Part shown: piece after piece, positions 20,683 through 32,002 of the stretch | Position numbering within the stretch: position 1 is the first letter of the stretch | Layout: the number at the start of each line of letters is the position of its first letter | Source: Arachnopeziza araneosa | Taxonomy: Eukaryota; Ascomycota; Leotiomycetes; Helotiales; Arachnopezizaceae | Length of the DNA: 64,000 bases | Reading direction: 5' to 3' | Assembly: GCA_003988855.1 (NCBI GenBank) | Contig: QYAI01000024.1 | Location: 124,001 to 188,000, forward strand | Notes under the pieces: generated by a model | The model's input: only the letters and a program-made list of their open reading frames with translations | What the model was told of the DNA's origin: nothing | The model's database searches: none | Position numbers and translations under genes: made by a program

Positions 20683-21843
20683 AGTATCAAAACATGCGTT
20701 GCTATACAAATTTCTATAGAATACAATGATTTAGTACTTAGTAAAAAGACCGTCAGCATCAATTACTGCTTTGCACCTTTCTAGCATACTCTTAATTAAA
20801 GCTCTAAATTCAAACTCCCCTAGTTTATCTTATGCTTCTTTAACAGCTCCTCGCAGCTGATTATAGTTCATTATCTCTGGAAAATTGTCTTGACTGTAGT
20901 TCTTCATAATATGCTATATTCTTTCAATAGAATTCGGATCTGGAGAGAAAGGAGGCTAGAATATCAATATAATACTTCTCTCTCGCAAATCTGCTTTAGT
21001 ATCAGCAGCTGCACGGCCTGGCGCTCCGTCTTGCATAAGAACAAGTGTATTCCTTCTCTCCTTAAAAGCTTAATATAACCGTGTATAATTGGAACTGCAT
21101 AGGCTTGATGTAAATCCTTATTGATACTCCCTTAGTCCTTCTCTCAGAATATACCAGGTCCTTTTGTATAGCCATAAAAACAGCCCCAAAACATCTATCC
21201 TTTCTTCCGTTAGTGTCTCTCTACAACGCATGTAAAGTCCTATTCTTCTCCTGCTCTTCGTGTAACCTACGTACGAGTATGCCTTCCGCCTGTTATCCAA
21301 GTTTCATCAGTCCATAAGACCCGATACCATTGCTCTATAGTCCAGCTCTCGTGTTCGTGTGCTCAGGCTAATCGAAGCTTCCGGTTCGTTTCGGAAATAG
21401 GAGGCTTTCGCATAGCAAGGCGGCGGTAAAATCCTTCTCTTTCAAGTGCTGTACGAATAGCGTCCTTTTTAACTCCAAACTCTATAATAGAAGCTAATTA
21501 AGAGTATGACATCCGCCTGTTCTTAGCAGACGCGCAAACGAATTCAACAAGCTCCTTAATTTGAGCCTGAGAGAGTATAGAAGGGCGGCCAGGTCTCTTT
21601 CTAGGAGTAGCTCTTGAATTTAACGCGTGTTGAACTTGACGAATTAAAGCTTTTGTAAAGATAGATATATCTTTATGCTTCTATCCAATGTCTCGAAGAA
21701 GCTGTATATCGCGTCGCTGATCTCTAGTTAGATCAGCAGCTTTAGGATTGCAGATTCGAGGGTGCGGTATAGGGCTTTGATGTTGCGATTGAGGGTTCGA
21801 GTTAAGAATAAGTGATAAATCTGTTTTAAGAGTGTTTGAAGCA

Positions 21844-21933
21844 TTTCGTTGACACTCAGAGCACTGCCTAATTAGGTTTAGCATATTGAATCTACTTTTG
21901 ACCCACATACAATACTTCACCGTTGTACCTCCG
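21844..21933 (-). repeat. Right 90-bp terminal inverted repeat of the Tc1/mariner element
   Basis: The reverse complement starts CGGAGGTACA; TA follows at 21934-21935. See the left repeat for the comparison. Confidence 0.92.
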
Positions 21934-22531
21934 TAGATGAGACTGGTTCGTTCTTCAGCTTTAGAATACTTGAGGAAAATATCAAAACGTATACTCGATC
22001 CTCACTGAACCACTTGCCAGGTTCTCTGCGTGTGCCATAGTAATAATTATCTGGATGTTAGATATTTAAAGGAGATAAGCCTAGCGGCTCTCCCATAACC
22101 TCGACTTTCTCAAGTTTACAGACCCAGTCGAAAATGAGAGGTATCTTAATTTCATTTGGTAATGTTTCCCTAGTAATATTTGCTCTTGAACAAGCAGGTA
22201 CTCTGAGTGTAAGAGTTTAAACACAAAAAAGGGATGATAGCTATTAGATCCCGAGATCGACGACAATGCCACCCATTCAATTCCATCATATCAACTCCAA
22301 ACCAGTCGTAACAAGCCATATAGGAGAATGATTGATAAATCATATTCCTCCTCCCCGCAACGCCACCGCTGAACGTCAAGTCAATGCTGCCCATGTGAAA
22401 GAAAGAGACAGATCAATGCCATGCCAGTGCATTGATCTTGCCAAGTCTATTAAAAGTACACCGTAAGTAACCCAACGCAAGGTTAAATGCCTCCTGTCTA
22501 AACTCCTACACAAAGAAGAATGCAGTTATAA
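21934..22531. other. Intergenic region downstream of the transposon
   Basis: 598 bp, AT-rich, with no convincing frame. It includes the 3' flank of the phosducin-like gene. Confidence 0.4.
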
Positions 22532-23428
22532 TCATAAGACTTTGTGCTTCTTGAGGATGTTTTCTAGTGCTCGCGTGTCAAATATGGTATCATCAGGTAT
22601 TTGATCGATGATATAAGTAAGGTTTGCAAAGAGGTCGCCTTGGTTTTTGTATGCGAGGATAGCAGGGACACCAGCGTTGTCGAATTCGATGTCTTCATAG
22701 TGGATGCGGACAAAATGGACAGCGGGGTGGGTAGGGACAAGTGGCCCGAGGGCGTCTGATATGATTTGAGAAACCGGACACTAGTTGTCATTAGCCAAAG
22801 TCAAGCTGGATAGGAGGAAAGGAAATACCTCGGAGTCATAGACGAACACTACAACAATGGTCTCACGGGTGACCTTCTCAATAGCATCCAAGTATCCCAT
22901 GGCATCGACTTCGTCGAAGCGTCCGTACCTTCGTACGCTGGGCGATGTTCTTCGGTTTCTGATATCATTGCCAACGGACTGTAGCTCCTCCCGTCTCTGC
23001 TGTCTCCATCTCTCTAGGAACTCCTCGTCTTCCGTCTCACTCCCTTCCCCATCATCTTTTAAGAAGGTAGCTGTGCTGGCCCTCTTGTCCGCTGTTCGCG
23101 TATTGCTACTCGCCCTTGTTGACTTCCAAGCCCCGCTTCTTCTAGCTTCTTCATACGATCTTGCATCTGCAATAACACCCTTCACGCCTGTTGTTCGTCC
23201 AGAATCGAAATCTCTATGTGGTAAGCGAAGACTAGCAGTCTCGCGGGATTGGAAAGAAGGCATCCGCATGTTCTCGTCAATCTTGGACTGGAGGTATTGA
23301 GTCTCTTCGTCTGCGTCCGAGGTCTCGTGGTCAGAGGAGTCTTCGGGATGGTGGTTAACGGGACCTGAGGAAGAGGCTTTGGCGAGGATGGAGTCGAACT
23401 CTTCTTGAGCAGCAGTTTTGGCCGACAT
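22532..23428 (-). CDS. Phosducin-like protein (BDM-1 / PhLP type)
   Basis: Two exons (23428-22829 and 22780-22532; 48-bp intron) encode 282 residues. An acidic, charged N-terminal helix region is followed by GVKGVIADARSYEEARR, the phosducin signature, then a thioredoxin-like fold (ETIVVVFVYDSE, CPVSQIISDALG, VHFVRIHYED, GVPAILAYKNQGDL). The C-terminal part is like phosducin: a thioredoxin fold without a CxxC redox pair. In fungi such proteins (BDM-1 of Cryphonectria, PhnA of Aspergillus) are needed for G-beta-gamma assembly or stability. The G-beta gene is the next gene upstream on the same strand, 2.3 kb away. Confidence 0.9.
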
Positions 23429-25721
23429 GATGAGGGAGGGTCGGTGTCTTTATACGAGTGGGTAGCGGGTCGAATGGGAGAGGAGCGGACGTGTGGGATG
23501 CTTTGATGTGGCGTGGATCAGATCGATCTGGCACTTAAGGGCGTGGTGCTTCTGGAAGGGTAATGGAGAAACCGGAGTCGGAGACGAATTGGCGATAGAA
23601 GAGGGATAGCCTGAATGCGTGTTAGAGAATTGCAGCACATGGAGAACAGGGGAACCACGCGGACGGTAGGAGCGCGTTTCAGAGGATTCGCTGTCAATGA
23701 ATATGCGAGGATGTTATGCCTTGCAAATAATATGTGCGATGAAGAGTGGGTGTGGTAGAGTAGGATCGGGTTGCTTCTTGAGCGCTTACAATGGGGAAAG
23801 GAGAAGGATCAAGGGTAGGATTCCTGGTAAGATTGTGACTCTCACCATATGTCACGACATGGGCGGTGATGAGCGGAAGGGGATACGCGAACTGGCGATG
23901 ATGGCGTGGATTCGGGTTGATGTTGTGGTTCCACTTTGTGCGCGGACAGTCGTCGTTGTTGATCGCGGGCTGTGTACAGACAATACCGCGTAGCATCGCA
24001 GGCCGCGGTGGGTAAATCCCTTGATCTCGGCTGTCTCAAGAAGCAGTGGAAGCCATGGAAAAGAGTCTCTGACGCTCGAGGAGTTGTCGAGGTGCAGGGT
24101 CAATGCAAGCAGCAAGCAATGGATGCGTGTTGTTCAGCAGGAGGACAATGGAGGCTGACAGACCGAGGAATCTCATGTCAATGCACACTAGTGGACCCTC
24201 GTGCTTGAGTGGACCTGCATTCCATTCTTTCGAGTTCGCTGTCCACAACAAGACACCGCAGCTTGAATGATATATGACGAATGTTTCCGTTTCAACCAGA
24301 GAGCCCAACCGTCCATGTCTCGGTACTCGAAGTCAGTGAGAGAGAGAAGTCAATCGCTCAGGCATGTTTCAAAGAGCGCAACATACGGACGGCGACTGGT
24401 CGTCGTCAGCCGCAACCGAGGACGGGCTTTTCTTCTGCAGCCCAGGACCTATTTTAGTCTGAAGGGGCTGATATGCCAGATCCATCATCTCCTTTGCTTT
24501 TTCGAGAAGGTCGAAACGGCCCTGTTCTTCCTTTGGTGGACACGCCAACTTCACCAGTCTGCTCTGGAGGTTGTGGTTCCGGCGTGATATCGTATAAACA
24601 TGGGTTTGCTCGGTCTGGTCGTGCTATACCGTGGGAAGATATAGCAATCTCTCCCTCTCTCTCTCTCGATGATTGAATAATGCTTATGAATGTCCAGCAC
24701 GCTGAGTCGCGAGCATGCAGTCCACCTGCATCTGCGCCTTGAGATGGACCCACCACAACATCTGCCTCACGATCGTGTAGGGCTGGTGCAGTCCCCGGCC
24801 GCATACCGGGCCAATTCGGTATCGAAGTCCTTGCTTGTGAGCTTGGATACTTTGCGAGTTGCTGCTGTTATATATAGACGTAGTCCAGGTCTCAAAATAA
24901 ATACCTTCCTCTCCTTCGTCACGCTTCTGCTCAATAGGTCCCAGAACACGGGCATAATTTTATGAGACCCGAAGGCATTATTTCTATGGTAGACCTATGT
25001 TACAGGCATTGAGGACCGACGCCAATATCAGAATGGAATTTGACGAAGCAGCAACAACAAAGCTTGGCAAAGGAGTCCCCTCTGCTGCTTTATCCCCGCC
25101 AAAATTTGACCTATCTACACATACCCAAGGTACCGTGCAGCTTTCTTTCGCATTTATCGACGACACTCCAACACAAACGTTTTCCCGAGAAGCTTTCCGT
25201 CATCGAACCAACTCGCTCCCCACCCAGCAGAATAGGACAACCTCGAGCTTTTGGATTGATTGAGAGAAAAACAATGAAAAAGACATGTAAAGAAGGAAAA
25301 TAAAGGGCCCCGGTGAGGAGGAAGGGCTGGAACCAGGTGTCTCGGTAGGATATCATCGCACGCAGCAGCTTACGCTAAAACCACACAGGAAAACCAAGCA
25401 ATGCAGTAAGGGCCACCCATACGGACAAGGATATTTCGAAGAAGAATTATTCAGCACAGAATGAGGTCTGCAACTGGCTGTCGATTCATCTCCGCGGATC
25501 AGATCGATGGCCTAGGAACAAACACCTGCTTCGCTAAGGCATGGAGTGGTTTTCGTAACTTCGTCCAAAGTCTGCGGCCATGCGCGCAGATTAAGAAGGC
25601 GTATCATGCAAACGGAATAGGGAATTTGGTTGTATCTTCGGACTCGGTGGGTTCTGGATCTGGAGTTGCTCCGCCCAACTCGATTAAGGTATACGGTCCG
25701 CGATTATTGAATTGTAGGCTT
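23429..25721. other. 2.3-kb region between phosducin-like and G-beta genes
   Basis: No frame here looks coding: the open frames on both strands are short, overlapping and lack recognisable motifs. A CT-rich microsatellite lies around 24648-24668. The part next to 23428 should hold the phosducin-like promoter and the part next to 25722 the G-beta 3' UTR. An unannotated non-coding transcript is possible but not shown. Confidence 0.4.
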
Positions 25722-27053
25722 TCACATAGCCCAGATTTTGAGCTGGAACCGAGATCAGTAAGTGACCAAATAAAATCAAGCCAAGTCAACGTACCAAAGA
25801 ATCCCAAGATCCTGTGCACAAGCTCATACCATCATTGCTCACACCCAAGCAACTGACACGGTTATCGTGGCCAACCAGGGATCCGACCTTCTCGCCTCGG
25901 GTTATGTCCCAAACCTATTCCGGGAGTTAGCTTATTTTTGTCCTTTGAGGAACCAGGATATTAATTTGCAGGAAGCATACCTTGCACTCAAAGTCGTCGT
26001 AGCCGGCAAACAAGAGTCTACCAGAAACCGAAGTAGCAACGGAGGTGATGCCGCAGAGGATAGCCTCGCTCTGTTCAGTGTCAGTGTGTGAAGAGGTGTA
26101 ACGTGATTCGGAAGCTTACTCCGTATTGGTTGAGCTCTCGATCAGCACGAATATCAAATAATCGGCAGGTTGCATCATCAGATCCAGTGACAAATGAGTG
26201 GCCGTCTGGGAAGAATTGAATGGCATTGATATCCGACTCGTGTCCAGCAAAAGTCTGAACAGCCTTGCCTGCACGAATATCCCACAGCTTGGCGAAAGCA
26301 TCGCAGGCTCCCGATACAAAGGTATTTTGGTTTGTAGGGTTGATGCTGATGCTCATCACGTCTCCAAGATGGTCTGCAAATTCGGTGACCTTGGAACCAG
26401 TTTCCACGTCCCACTTCATGCAGGTCATATCTCCGGAAGAGGTTAGAATGCTCCGGTCATTAATAAAACGGCAGCAAGAAAGGTATCCCGAATGTCCAGA
26501 CAATTCTCGAGCTACGCGTGTTGGTCCATCGCGATTTGAATTCAGATTGTAGATGGAGCAGATGTTGTCCAGACCGCCGCAGGCGACGTAGTTCCCACTC
26601 GGAGCATAGGCACAAGTCATGACCCAAGATGATCGTAAAGGTATAGCGTGAACTTTGTTGGTTGTGTATGCATCCCAAATAATCAGCTTTCCGTCCTGCG
26701 ATGCCGAGACCAGATGTCTTCGATCTGTGGACCAGTGCATGGCATATATCTTGGCCAGATGTCCCTTGAGTGTTTTTCTGGTCTTCATCATCTGGTTCTT
26801 GGGGAGGGCTTCTTGTTGGCTCCTGGCGATGCCAGATACTGAGATCAGGTATTAGCAATTAAACGACGCCAGACGGGCAGACAGCTACTGTAGCCAGGAA
26901 TTGAATTGACGTGTGCTGGAAGATCTTGTACTCACATGTGCCATCAGCCAGCTCATCCTTCTTGCGCTTTATCCTGTCTTTCAGGTTTTCGGCCTCGCGA
27001 CGAGCTTGTTGAATGCGCGCCTGCATTTGATCGGGTGAGACTTCGTTGGCCAT
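25722..27053 (-). CDS. gpb1: Heterotrimeric G-protein beta subunit
   Basis: Five exons (27053-26936, 26838-26120, 26070-25981, 25914-25795, 25742-25722) give 355 residues. The N-terminal coiled coil (MQARIQQARREAENLKDRIKRKKDE) binds G-gamma; seven WD repeats follow from GHLAKIYAMHWSTDRRHLVSASQDGKLIIWD. The last 21-bp exon encodes LKIWAM and the stop, finishing the seventh blade. G-beta with G-gamma signals from pheromone and nutrient receptors at the plasma membrane and controls mating, conidiation and virulence in fungi. ATG 27053 is preferred over an in-frame ATG eight codons upstream because homologues start close to the coiled coil. Confidence 0.95.
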
Positions 27054-28968
27054 GATGGGCGGTGATGCAGGACGCAATTGATGACGGGGATGCGATGGAA
27101 GATGGATGAAGTTGTCGTCGAGGTAAGGCCAGGAAGGGGGTGCGCCAAACGGAAGAAAACTCCCCGAGGCTGTTGACCGAGAGGGAGATCAAAGCTATCG
27201 ACGAACGGCCGTGAGCGGTGGAGTCGCTCACGATCAGTCGACGTGTTGTCGCAAGCAGCGGTGCAAGGGAGTTTGGTGGTGGTGGTGGTGGTGGGTGAAT
27301 TGTGAGAGCAAAGACGATGTTGACGGGATGGGATGGGTAGAAGATTGGAGGTTGGAGGTTTGGAGTGGAAGGGTTGATTATTGTGTGGAGTTCAGCGCAG
27401 TCCAGGTGCAGAGGCAGGGGGGTGGGGGGGAGAAGACAGAGGGGGGAGGGAATTGCTGGGTGCCGTACGGCGGTGCGGTGCGGTGCAGATGCAGTTTGTT
27501 GCAGTGGGACTACAGTAGTGGTCGGAGGTAGTGGGACTTTTAGGGTGCTGGTTCTTGGTGTTGCTGGGCCTGTTGCTGGTGCTGGTGCTGGTGCTGCTGG
27601 TGCTGCTGCTGGTGCTGCTTTTGCTTTCGCTTTCTTTTCTGGGCTGGGCTGGCTGGCTGGCTGGCTTAATTACACCCCTCGCCGAACCAACTAGCCCGTC
27701 TCGCTGACCAATGATGGTGCCGGCCTGGTCTCGGGCTGATCGGAAAATGGAGGAGGGAAGTGCATTTATTTACTCTGGTGCCTGAGGGAGCAGAGGGAAG
27801 GATCCCAGATTGAGATGCGATGCTGAACGGCAGGCACAGAGAGAGAAGTTGGAGATACTGGACTACCACCACCACTACCACCACCACCATCATCACCACC
27901 ACCATCACAACCCCAACCACCAACAGAACCAAGGAAAGGGGCAGCAACACTCTCAATCCCTCTCCCTCTCCCTCTCCACGAACTATCCTCCCGTAGGGCT
28001 CCCGGATTCCTTCCTCCGACGCCGAACCCCAATGCGCCCTCTGGTCAAAGCGGTCGGGCTGCAGTACGTTGCTTGGAAATACACACACGAAAGAAGAATG
28101 GCTGTCTCTACCTACTGTCGTCGGAGCTATTTTCTTCACGGCTGCCTGTCCGTCTGGCTGATGGCACAATCGAACATCCATGCATGCCGTTGTACTATCC
28201 TTCCTTCACCGGCTCTTGAGCCAGATCTCTCATGTCGAGGCATCGCTCAGCTCATGCACTTCGCTGCAACGATGGCGACGTTTAATTACGCCCGCATACC
28301 CACCTTCAACAGGTACTGAACGGTACCTTCTGGCCTCGCCCGAGTCATTCGATGCAATTGAGGCATTCGAGGTTTGAGAGCCTCAGCAGATGACAGTACC
28401 CCTGAATCTCTCGACCTCGTAGCGCATCCATCCGTCGGTATTCACAGCTCACCTGGGAGGCTGGCCGTTTCTCGAAGCCGTTGGGAACGTTGGACACCAC
28501 GGCACTCTCCCCCATCTCTTCTCCCAATTGACATTCTTCCGGCGACGACTGTGCCAGGTCGACGATGGTGCTGCGCGACCGATTGGTTGATTGGGAGCTC
28601 GTCCTCGCTCCTAGAGCTGTTCTGCCGTCCTGGGTGCGCCACCGCCGCCTGCTGCGAACCGAGAGCGCGGAAAGCCAGCCCATGCCAGCCCATGCCAGCC
28701 CATGCCAGAGCGTCCAACTTCTAAACACTTCCTGAAGCAGCCCCGTCAGTCCTGTCTTGTCCGCTGTGTTATTTGCCTGCTGAATATCATCTCTAGTGCA
28801 GATCATCACACCACTTTTCTGGCTGGCTAGCCGTCTCCCACCCCACTCTTCGACTCTACTCAGTTGGGAAGGTCTGTACCTCTCTCTGACCACCGTGTGC
28901 CCACAACCTTATCAGCCATGCTCAATAGTCCAGCTGCAAATTAGACATTCGACAACCTACTGCCCAGA
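27054..28968. promoter_or_regulatory. Long divergent region with low-complexity tracts, G-beta / deaminase-like gene
   Basis: 1.9 kb separate two divergent start codons. The stretch holds GGT repeats (27275-27295), TGCTGG-type repeats (27571-27620), GGCT repeats (27651-27666), CCA/CAT repeats (27864-27908), CTCTCC repeats (27957-27978) and a 10-bp repeat (28676-28709). Open frames here are products of these tracts, not genes. A long 5' leader for the G-beta gene is likely. Confidence 0.5.
28676..28709. repeat. 10-bp tandem repeat (CATGCCAGCC unit)
   Basis: About three and a half exact copies of a 10-bp unit within the G-beta/deaminase divergent region. Confidence 0.9.
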
Positions 28969-30220
28969 ATGATGGACTTCGTATCTCTACCAAAGATTGA
29001 GGTGGGCCTTTCTATTGTTTTCTGCACATCCCTTCATTGCGGGACCCTCAATAGCCGCATCTCGTTTCGTCCCGGCACGCACTCAACTAGATGCAGACTT
29101 GACACGAGGCTGAATCTAATGACTGACAGCTGCATGCACACTTGACCGGATCCATCAGTCGCCAATGCCTGCGAGAGATCTGGTTAGAAAAGAAGGAAAA
29201 GGGGCAAACGTCTCTGGAAGATCCGGTGATTGAGATGCCTCCAGGTAAGTTGGACTACGATATCAACACGTGAGTAAAATGCTCTCTCAGTGGCTTTCAA
29301 TAGGCTCGTCTAGGTCTATGTCTCACAAATATTAGGTTCTTCCCGCTCTTCTCAAAGTACATATATGCTTTGTGTAATACCCGTCGCTCGATCATCTTCA
29401 CCACCAATTCTGTCCTCGAGGACTTTGAATCAGATGGTGTTGTCTATCTTGAACTCCGGACGACCCCAAGAGCCGTTCCATCTGAGAACATCACCAAAGA
29501 CGATCACATTCGAACAGTTCTTGAATGTATTTCAGCCCACAACACCTCGTCCCCCATGAAAACAAACTTGATACTAGCTATCGACCGTCGAAACGATCCC
29601 AAAACAGCTCTTGAGGTTGTAGAACTTGCTCTGAAGTATCGGAGCCAAGGTGTTGTCGGAGTTGATCTTTGCGGAGATCCACTAGTAGGTGACGTTTCCA
29701 TCTTCCAACCCGCATTCGAACAGGCGCGAAAGCATGGCTTGAAGATCACAATCCACTTCGCTGAAGCGCCTGCCACGCCAAAAGAACTCTGGACTCTACT
29801 TTCCTATCAACCATCTCGAATCGGCCACGTGATCCACGTTCCCAATGATATTAGAGATGAAATCATCAAGCGAAAGCTAGGTCTAGAACTAAATCTGAGC
29901 TGTAATGTCCATGCCAAACTCATTACAGGGACATATAGTGATCATCATTTTGGCTGGTGGAGGAGTAAAGGCTGTCCTATCTCTCTTGGCGTATGTTTCT
30001 TCTAACTCTTTCTCCCGTAAATCAATCCAACATGAAACTTACTTGATAGACTGATGACGTCGGTGTCTTCTGCAACCCTCTCTCAAACGAGTACGCCCTC
30101 ATTTCAGAGCACTTTGGCTTGAATAGGACCGAGATTTGTGAGCTTGCGAGAAGTCCTATCGATATTATTTTTGGTGAGGAGGGAGATAAGGAGAGGTTGA
30201 GAGAAGTCATGTGGAAGTAA
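28969..30220 (+). CDS. Adenosine deaminase-like protein (ADAL / N6-methyl-AMP deaminase type)
   Basis: Four exons (28969-29001, 29130-29269, 29336-29990, 30050-30220) encode 332 residues. PKIE joined to LHAHLTGS gives the first zinc ligands (HAH); then GVVGVDLCGDP, ITIHFAEAP with the next zinc His and the catalytic Glu, IGHVIHV, and finally SLGTDDVGVF with the zinc-binding Asp. HFAEA in place of HAGE, and the DHHFGWW segment before TDDVGVF, point to the ADAL branch, which deaminates N6-methyl-AMP to IMP, rather than to classical adenosine deaminase. The enzyme is cytosolic. The first intron is long for this window (128 bp). Confidence 0.88.
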
Positions 30221-30587
30221 GGGGTTAAAACACATCAGTTTCACGTGAGTGGTACTATTAAGAATTGTTTTGCATCTTTCCTATGCAGTTGGCCTGTGCA
30301 AATGAACAATGGACTTCTTGCTTCAATCCTTCTGCTTATTCAAAGACCTTCTCTCATCTGCGACGTTGAACACAAAGGATGCGATGTTGAAATGTGATCA
30401 TCCTCAGTAGTTGCGGCTTCCTTTATCTCATTGCTGAAAACCCAGTTGACTTGCATTTTCGAGTTTCGGAAGAATCTTTTTGAATCAATCCATTTACCTC
30501 TGTGACAAGCAGTCACCTCTCATTATCAGAAATCCATCTAAGCATGAGCTCGTACTCAACAACTGTACCTAAGGTGAAAGCATCCCT
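30221..30587. other. Intergenic region
   Basis: No gene seen. It borders the GC-rich repeat pair. Confidence 0.35.
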
Positions 30588-31312
30588 TTTATTTACTCGC
30601 GACCTCGCTTAATTCTCGCGGCTGCCACACACGGCGCCCCAAAAATCCCTCTGCCCCTAAAAAAGAAGGGGAAAAAACGACTCCAAGATGGAATCAGAAC
30701 GGGAAAAAAAAAGGAGAAGAAGAAGAAATCTGGTTAAGGGGGGTTGAAGCCCTTTAGGGGTTTGTGGCCCAAATGGCCCCAATAGGATCACCTACGGTTG
30801 TAAATGCGCCATGGGGCCGCACCGATCCTCTAGACCACGAGGGCCTGAAATTGGATCGAAGGCCGAGATGCTGCTAAATGAATTTATATCTACGCGTACT
30901 GGGCAGAATCACGTCCGGCCCGGGTCCGGGAACGTGTTTCCCTTTATTTACTCTCTCGCGCCCTCGCTTAACTCTCGCGCCTTGCGCGCATCGCCGCGAA
31001 AAATCCCTCCTGCCCAAAAAAAGAAGGATAAAAAAAATACGACCCCAGGATGGGATCAGGCGAAGGGGGGGGGGGAAGAAGACGAAGAGGAAGGAAAAAA
31101 TACCAAAAAAATGGGAGGGGGCTCTAACCCCTCTTGCGGTTGGGGCCCCAGGTTGGGGGCACCTACGTTTGTAAATGCCCCCGAGGCCCCGTAAAGATCC
31201 CCTAGACCATGTTGGCCCAGGCGGCTAGTTGGATCGATGGCTGAGATGCTGTTATTTAGATCTATATGTACGCGTGCTGGATGGATCGCGTCTGGGGTCC
31301 GGGACGCGGCAT
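30588..31312. repeat. Two diverged tandem copies of a ~355-bp GC-rich repeat
   Basis: Copy 1 runs from about 30588 to 30942 and copy 2 from 30943 to about 31312. Both start TTTATTTACTC, then share a CTCGCTTAA/CTCTCGCG segment, an A-rich AAAGAAGG block, a CACCTACG-TTGTAAATGC block, a TTGGATCGA box and end in TCCGGGA. They differ by many indels and substitutions. The pair looks like a mobile or subtelomere-type repeat (SINE-like or LTR fragment), but no diagnostic end or promoter box was identified. A weak third TTTATTTACT lies at 31370. Confidence 0.7.
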
Positions 31313-31636
31313 CCGCTCGCCGGCGTGTGGTGGCCGCGTCGGTCGTGCTGTTGGGCTCGTGGCCCTGGATTTATTTACTGATTGATGCATATGTTGATTG
31401 TGTGGTGCTTGGTGCTTGGCTTGGTGTTTTGGGTCCGTGGGGGATGGATGGGTTACGCTCTCTTCCATGGTGTTACCTGGCACTTGATAACCCATACTGA
31501 GTAACTAATTTTATTCAAACACCTGGTATTCAACATCTTGTCATTATCAGTAGTTTTGTAGTGTTGATTGACCAGTAATCATCATACTTCTTGAACTACA
31601 TCTAACCTCCCCGTCCGCTTAGAGCTGATTTTTAAC

Positions 31637-31912
31637 ATGAGACACGAGAAGCTTTTAGTGGTGTTGAATGGTCAACGTCGATTATCTGTTCTCTTGGACC
31701 TCGGGATCACCGGGAGCTCAGTCCTGGATGATCTGACCCAAGACATCGCAATTGATGATTACTATCCAGGTGACTACAACTCTGAAGCTTACTAGATCCT
31801 CGCACGAGAATATGGGAGTGTAAAGATTACGAAACTCCAAGGTCTTTACAAAATTCTTATTGCTACAGCTACAACTCTAATCCAACAAGTGCTCTGGTTC
31901 TTTACACGATGA
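31637..31912 (+). pseudogene. Small ORF of 91 codons interrupted by one TAG
   Basis: From ATG 31637 the frame reads 52 codons to TAG at 31793-31795, then stays open for another 38 codons to TGA 31910-31912. A CAG-to-TAG change (C to T in CpA context) would account for the break. No family was recognised. The first part contains LLVVLNGQRRLSVLLDLG and the second LQGLYKILIATATTLIQQ. It lies next to the repeat pair and may belong to a mobile relic. Weak call. Confidence 0.3.
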
Positions 31913-32002
31913 CGACCACTGCCACTCCTTTTGAATCCACCATCTAGACTAATAATTACACTGTTCATCCAGGAAAAACTCTACACACTTTCCATCATAT
32001 CC
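31913..32002. other. Short spacer before the AT-hook gene
   Basis: Ninety bases holding the 3' flank of the AT-hook gene; no feature seen. Confidence 0.3.

Larger units (their letters stand above)
20593..21933 (-). mobile_element. Tc1/mariner-type DNA transposon, inactive (RIP-like mutations)
   Basis: This 1,341-bp element is bounded by 90-bp inverted repeats and flanked on both sides by TA, the Tc1/mariner target duplication. The minus strand carries a degenerate transposase: LTRDQRRDIQLLRDIG, a helix-turn-helix region with the RKRPGRPSI basic patch, WTDETWI (first Asp), LMQDGAPGRAA (second Asp) and FSPDPNSIERI (Glu), the DDE layout. At least six in-frame stops replace Trp or Gln codons (for example after RDIG, before PPFSPD and after SIERI), mostly TGG-to-TAG or CAA-to-TAA, as RIP would make. 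It inserted 146 bp past the end of the Aro80-like gene. Confidence 0.92.

Noticed and set aside
27666..28181. 171-codon minus-strand ORF
   Set aside because: Rich in Val/Gly from the same simple repeats; no homology or intron logic.
27810..28319. 169-codon ORF with a His-rich run
   Set aside because: The His run is a translation of the CCA/CAT repeat, and there is no domain. It lies in the G-beta/deaminase divergent region.
30811..31194. 127-codon ORF over the GC-rich repeat
   Set aside because: It crosses the boundary of two repeat copies and is Lys/Gly-rich from A- and G-runs.
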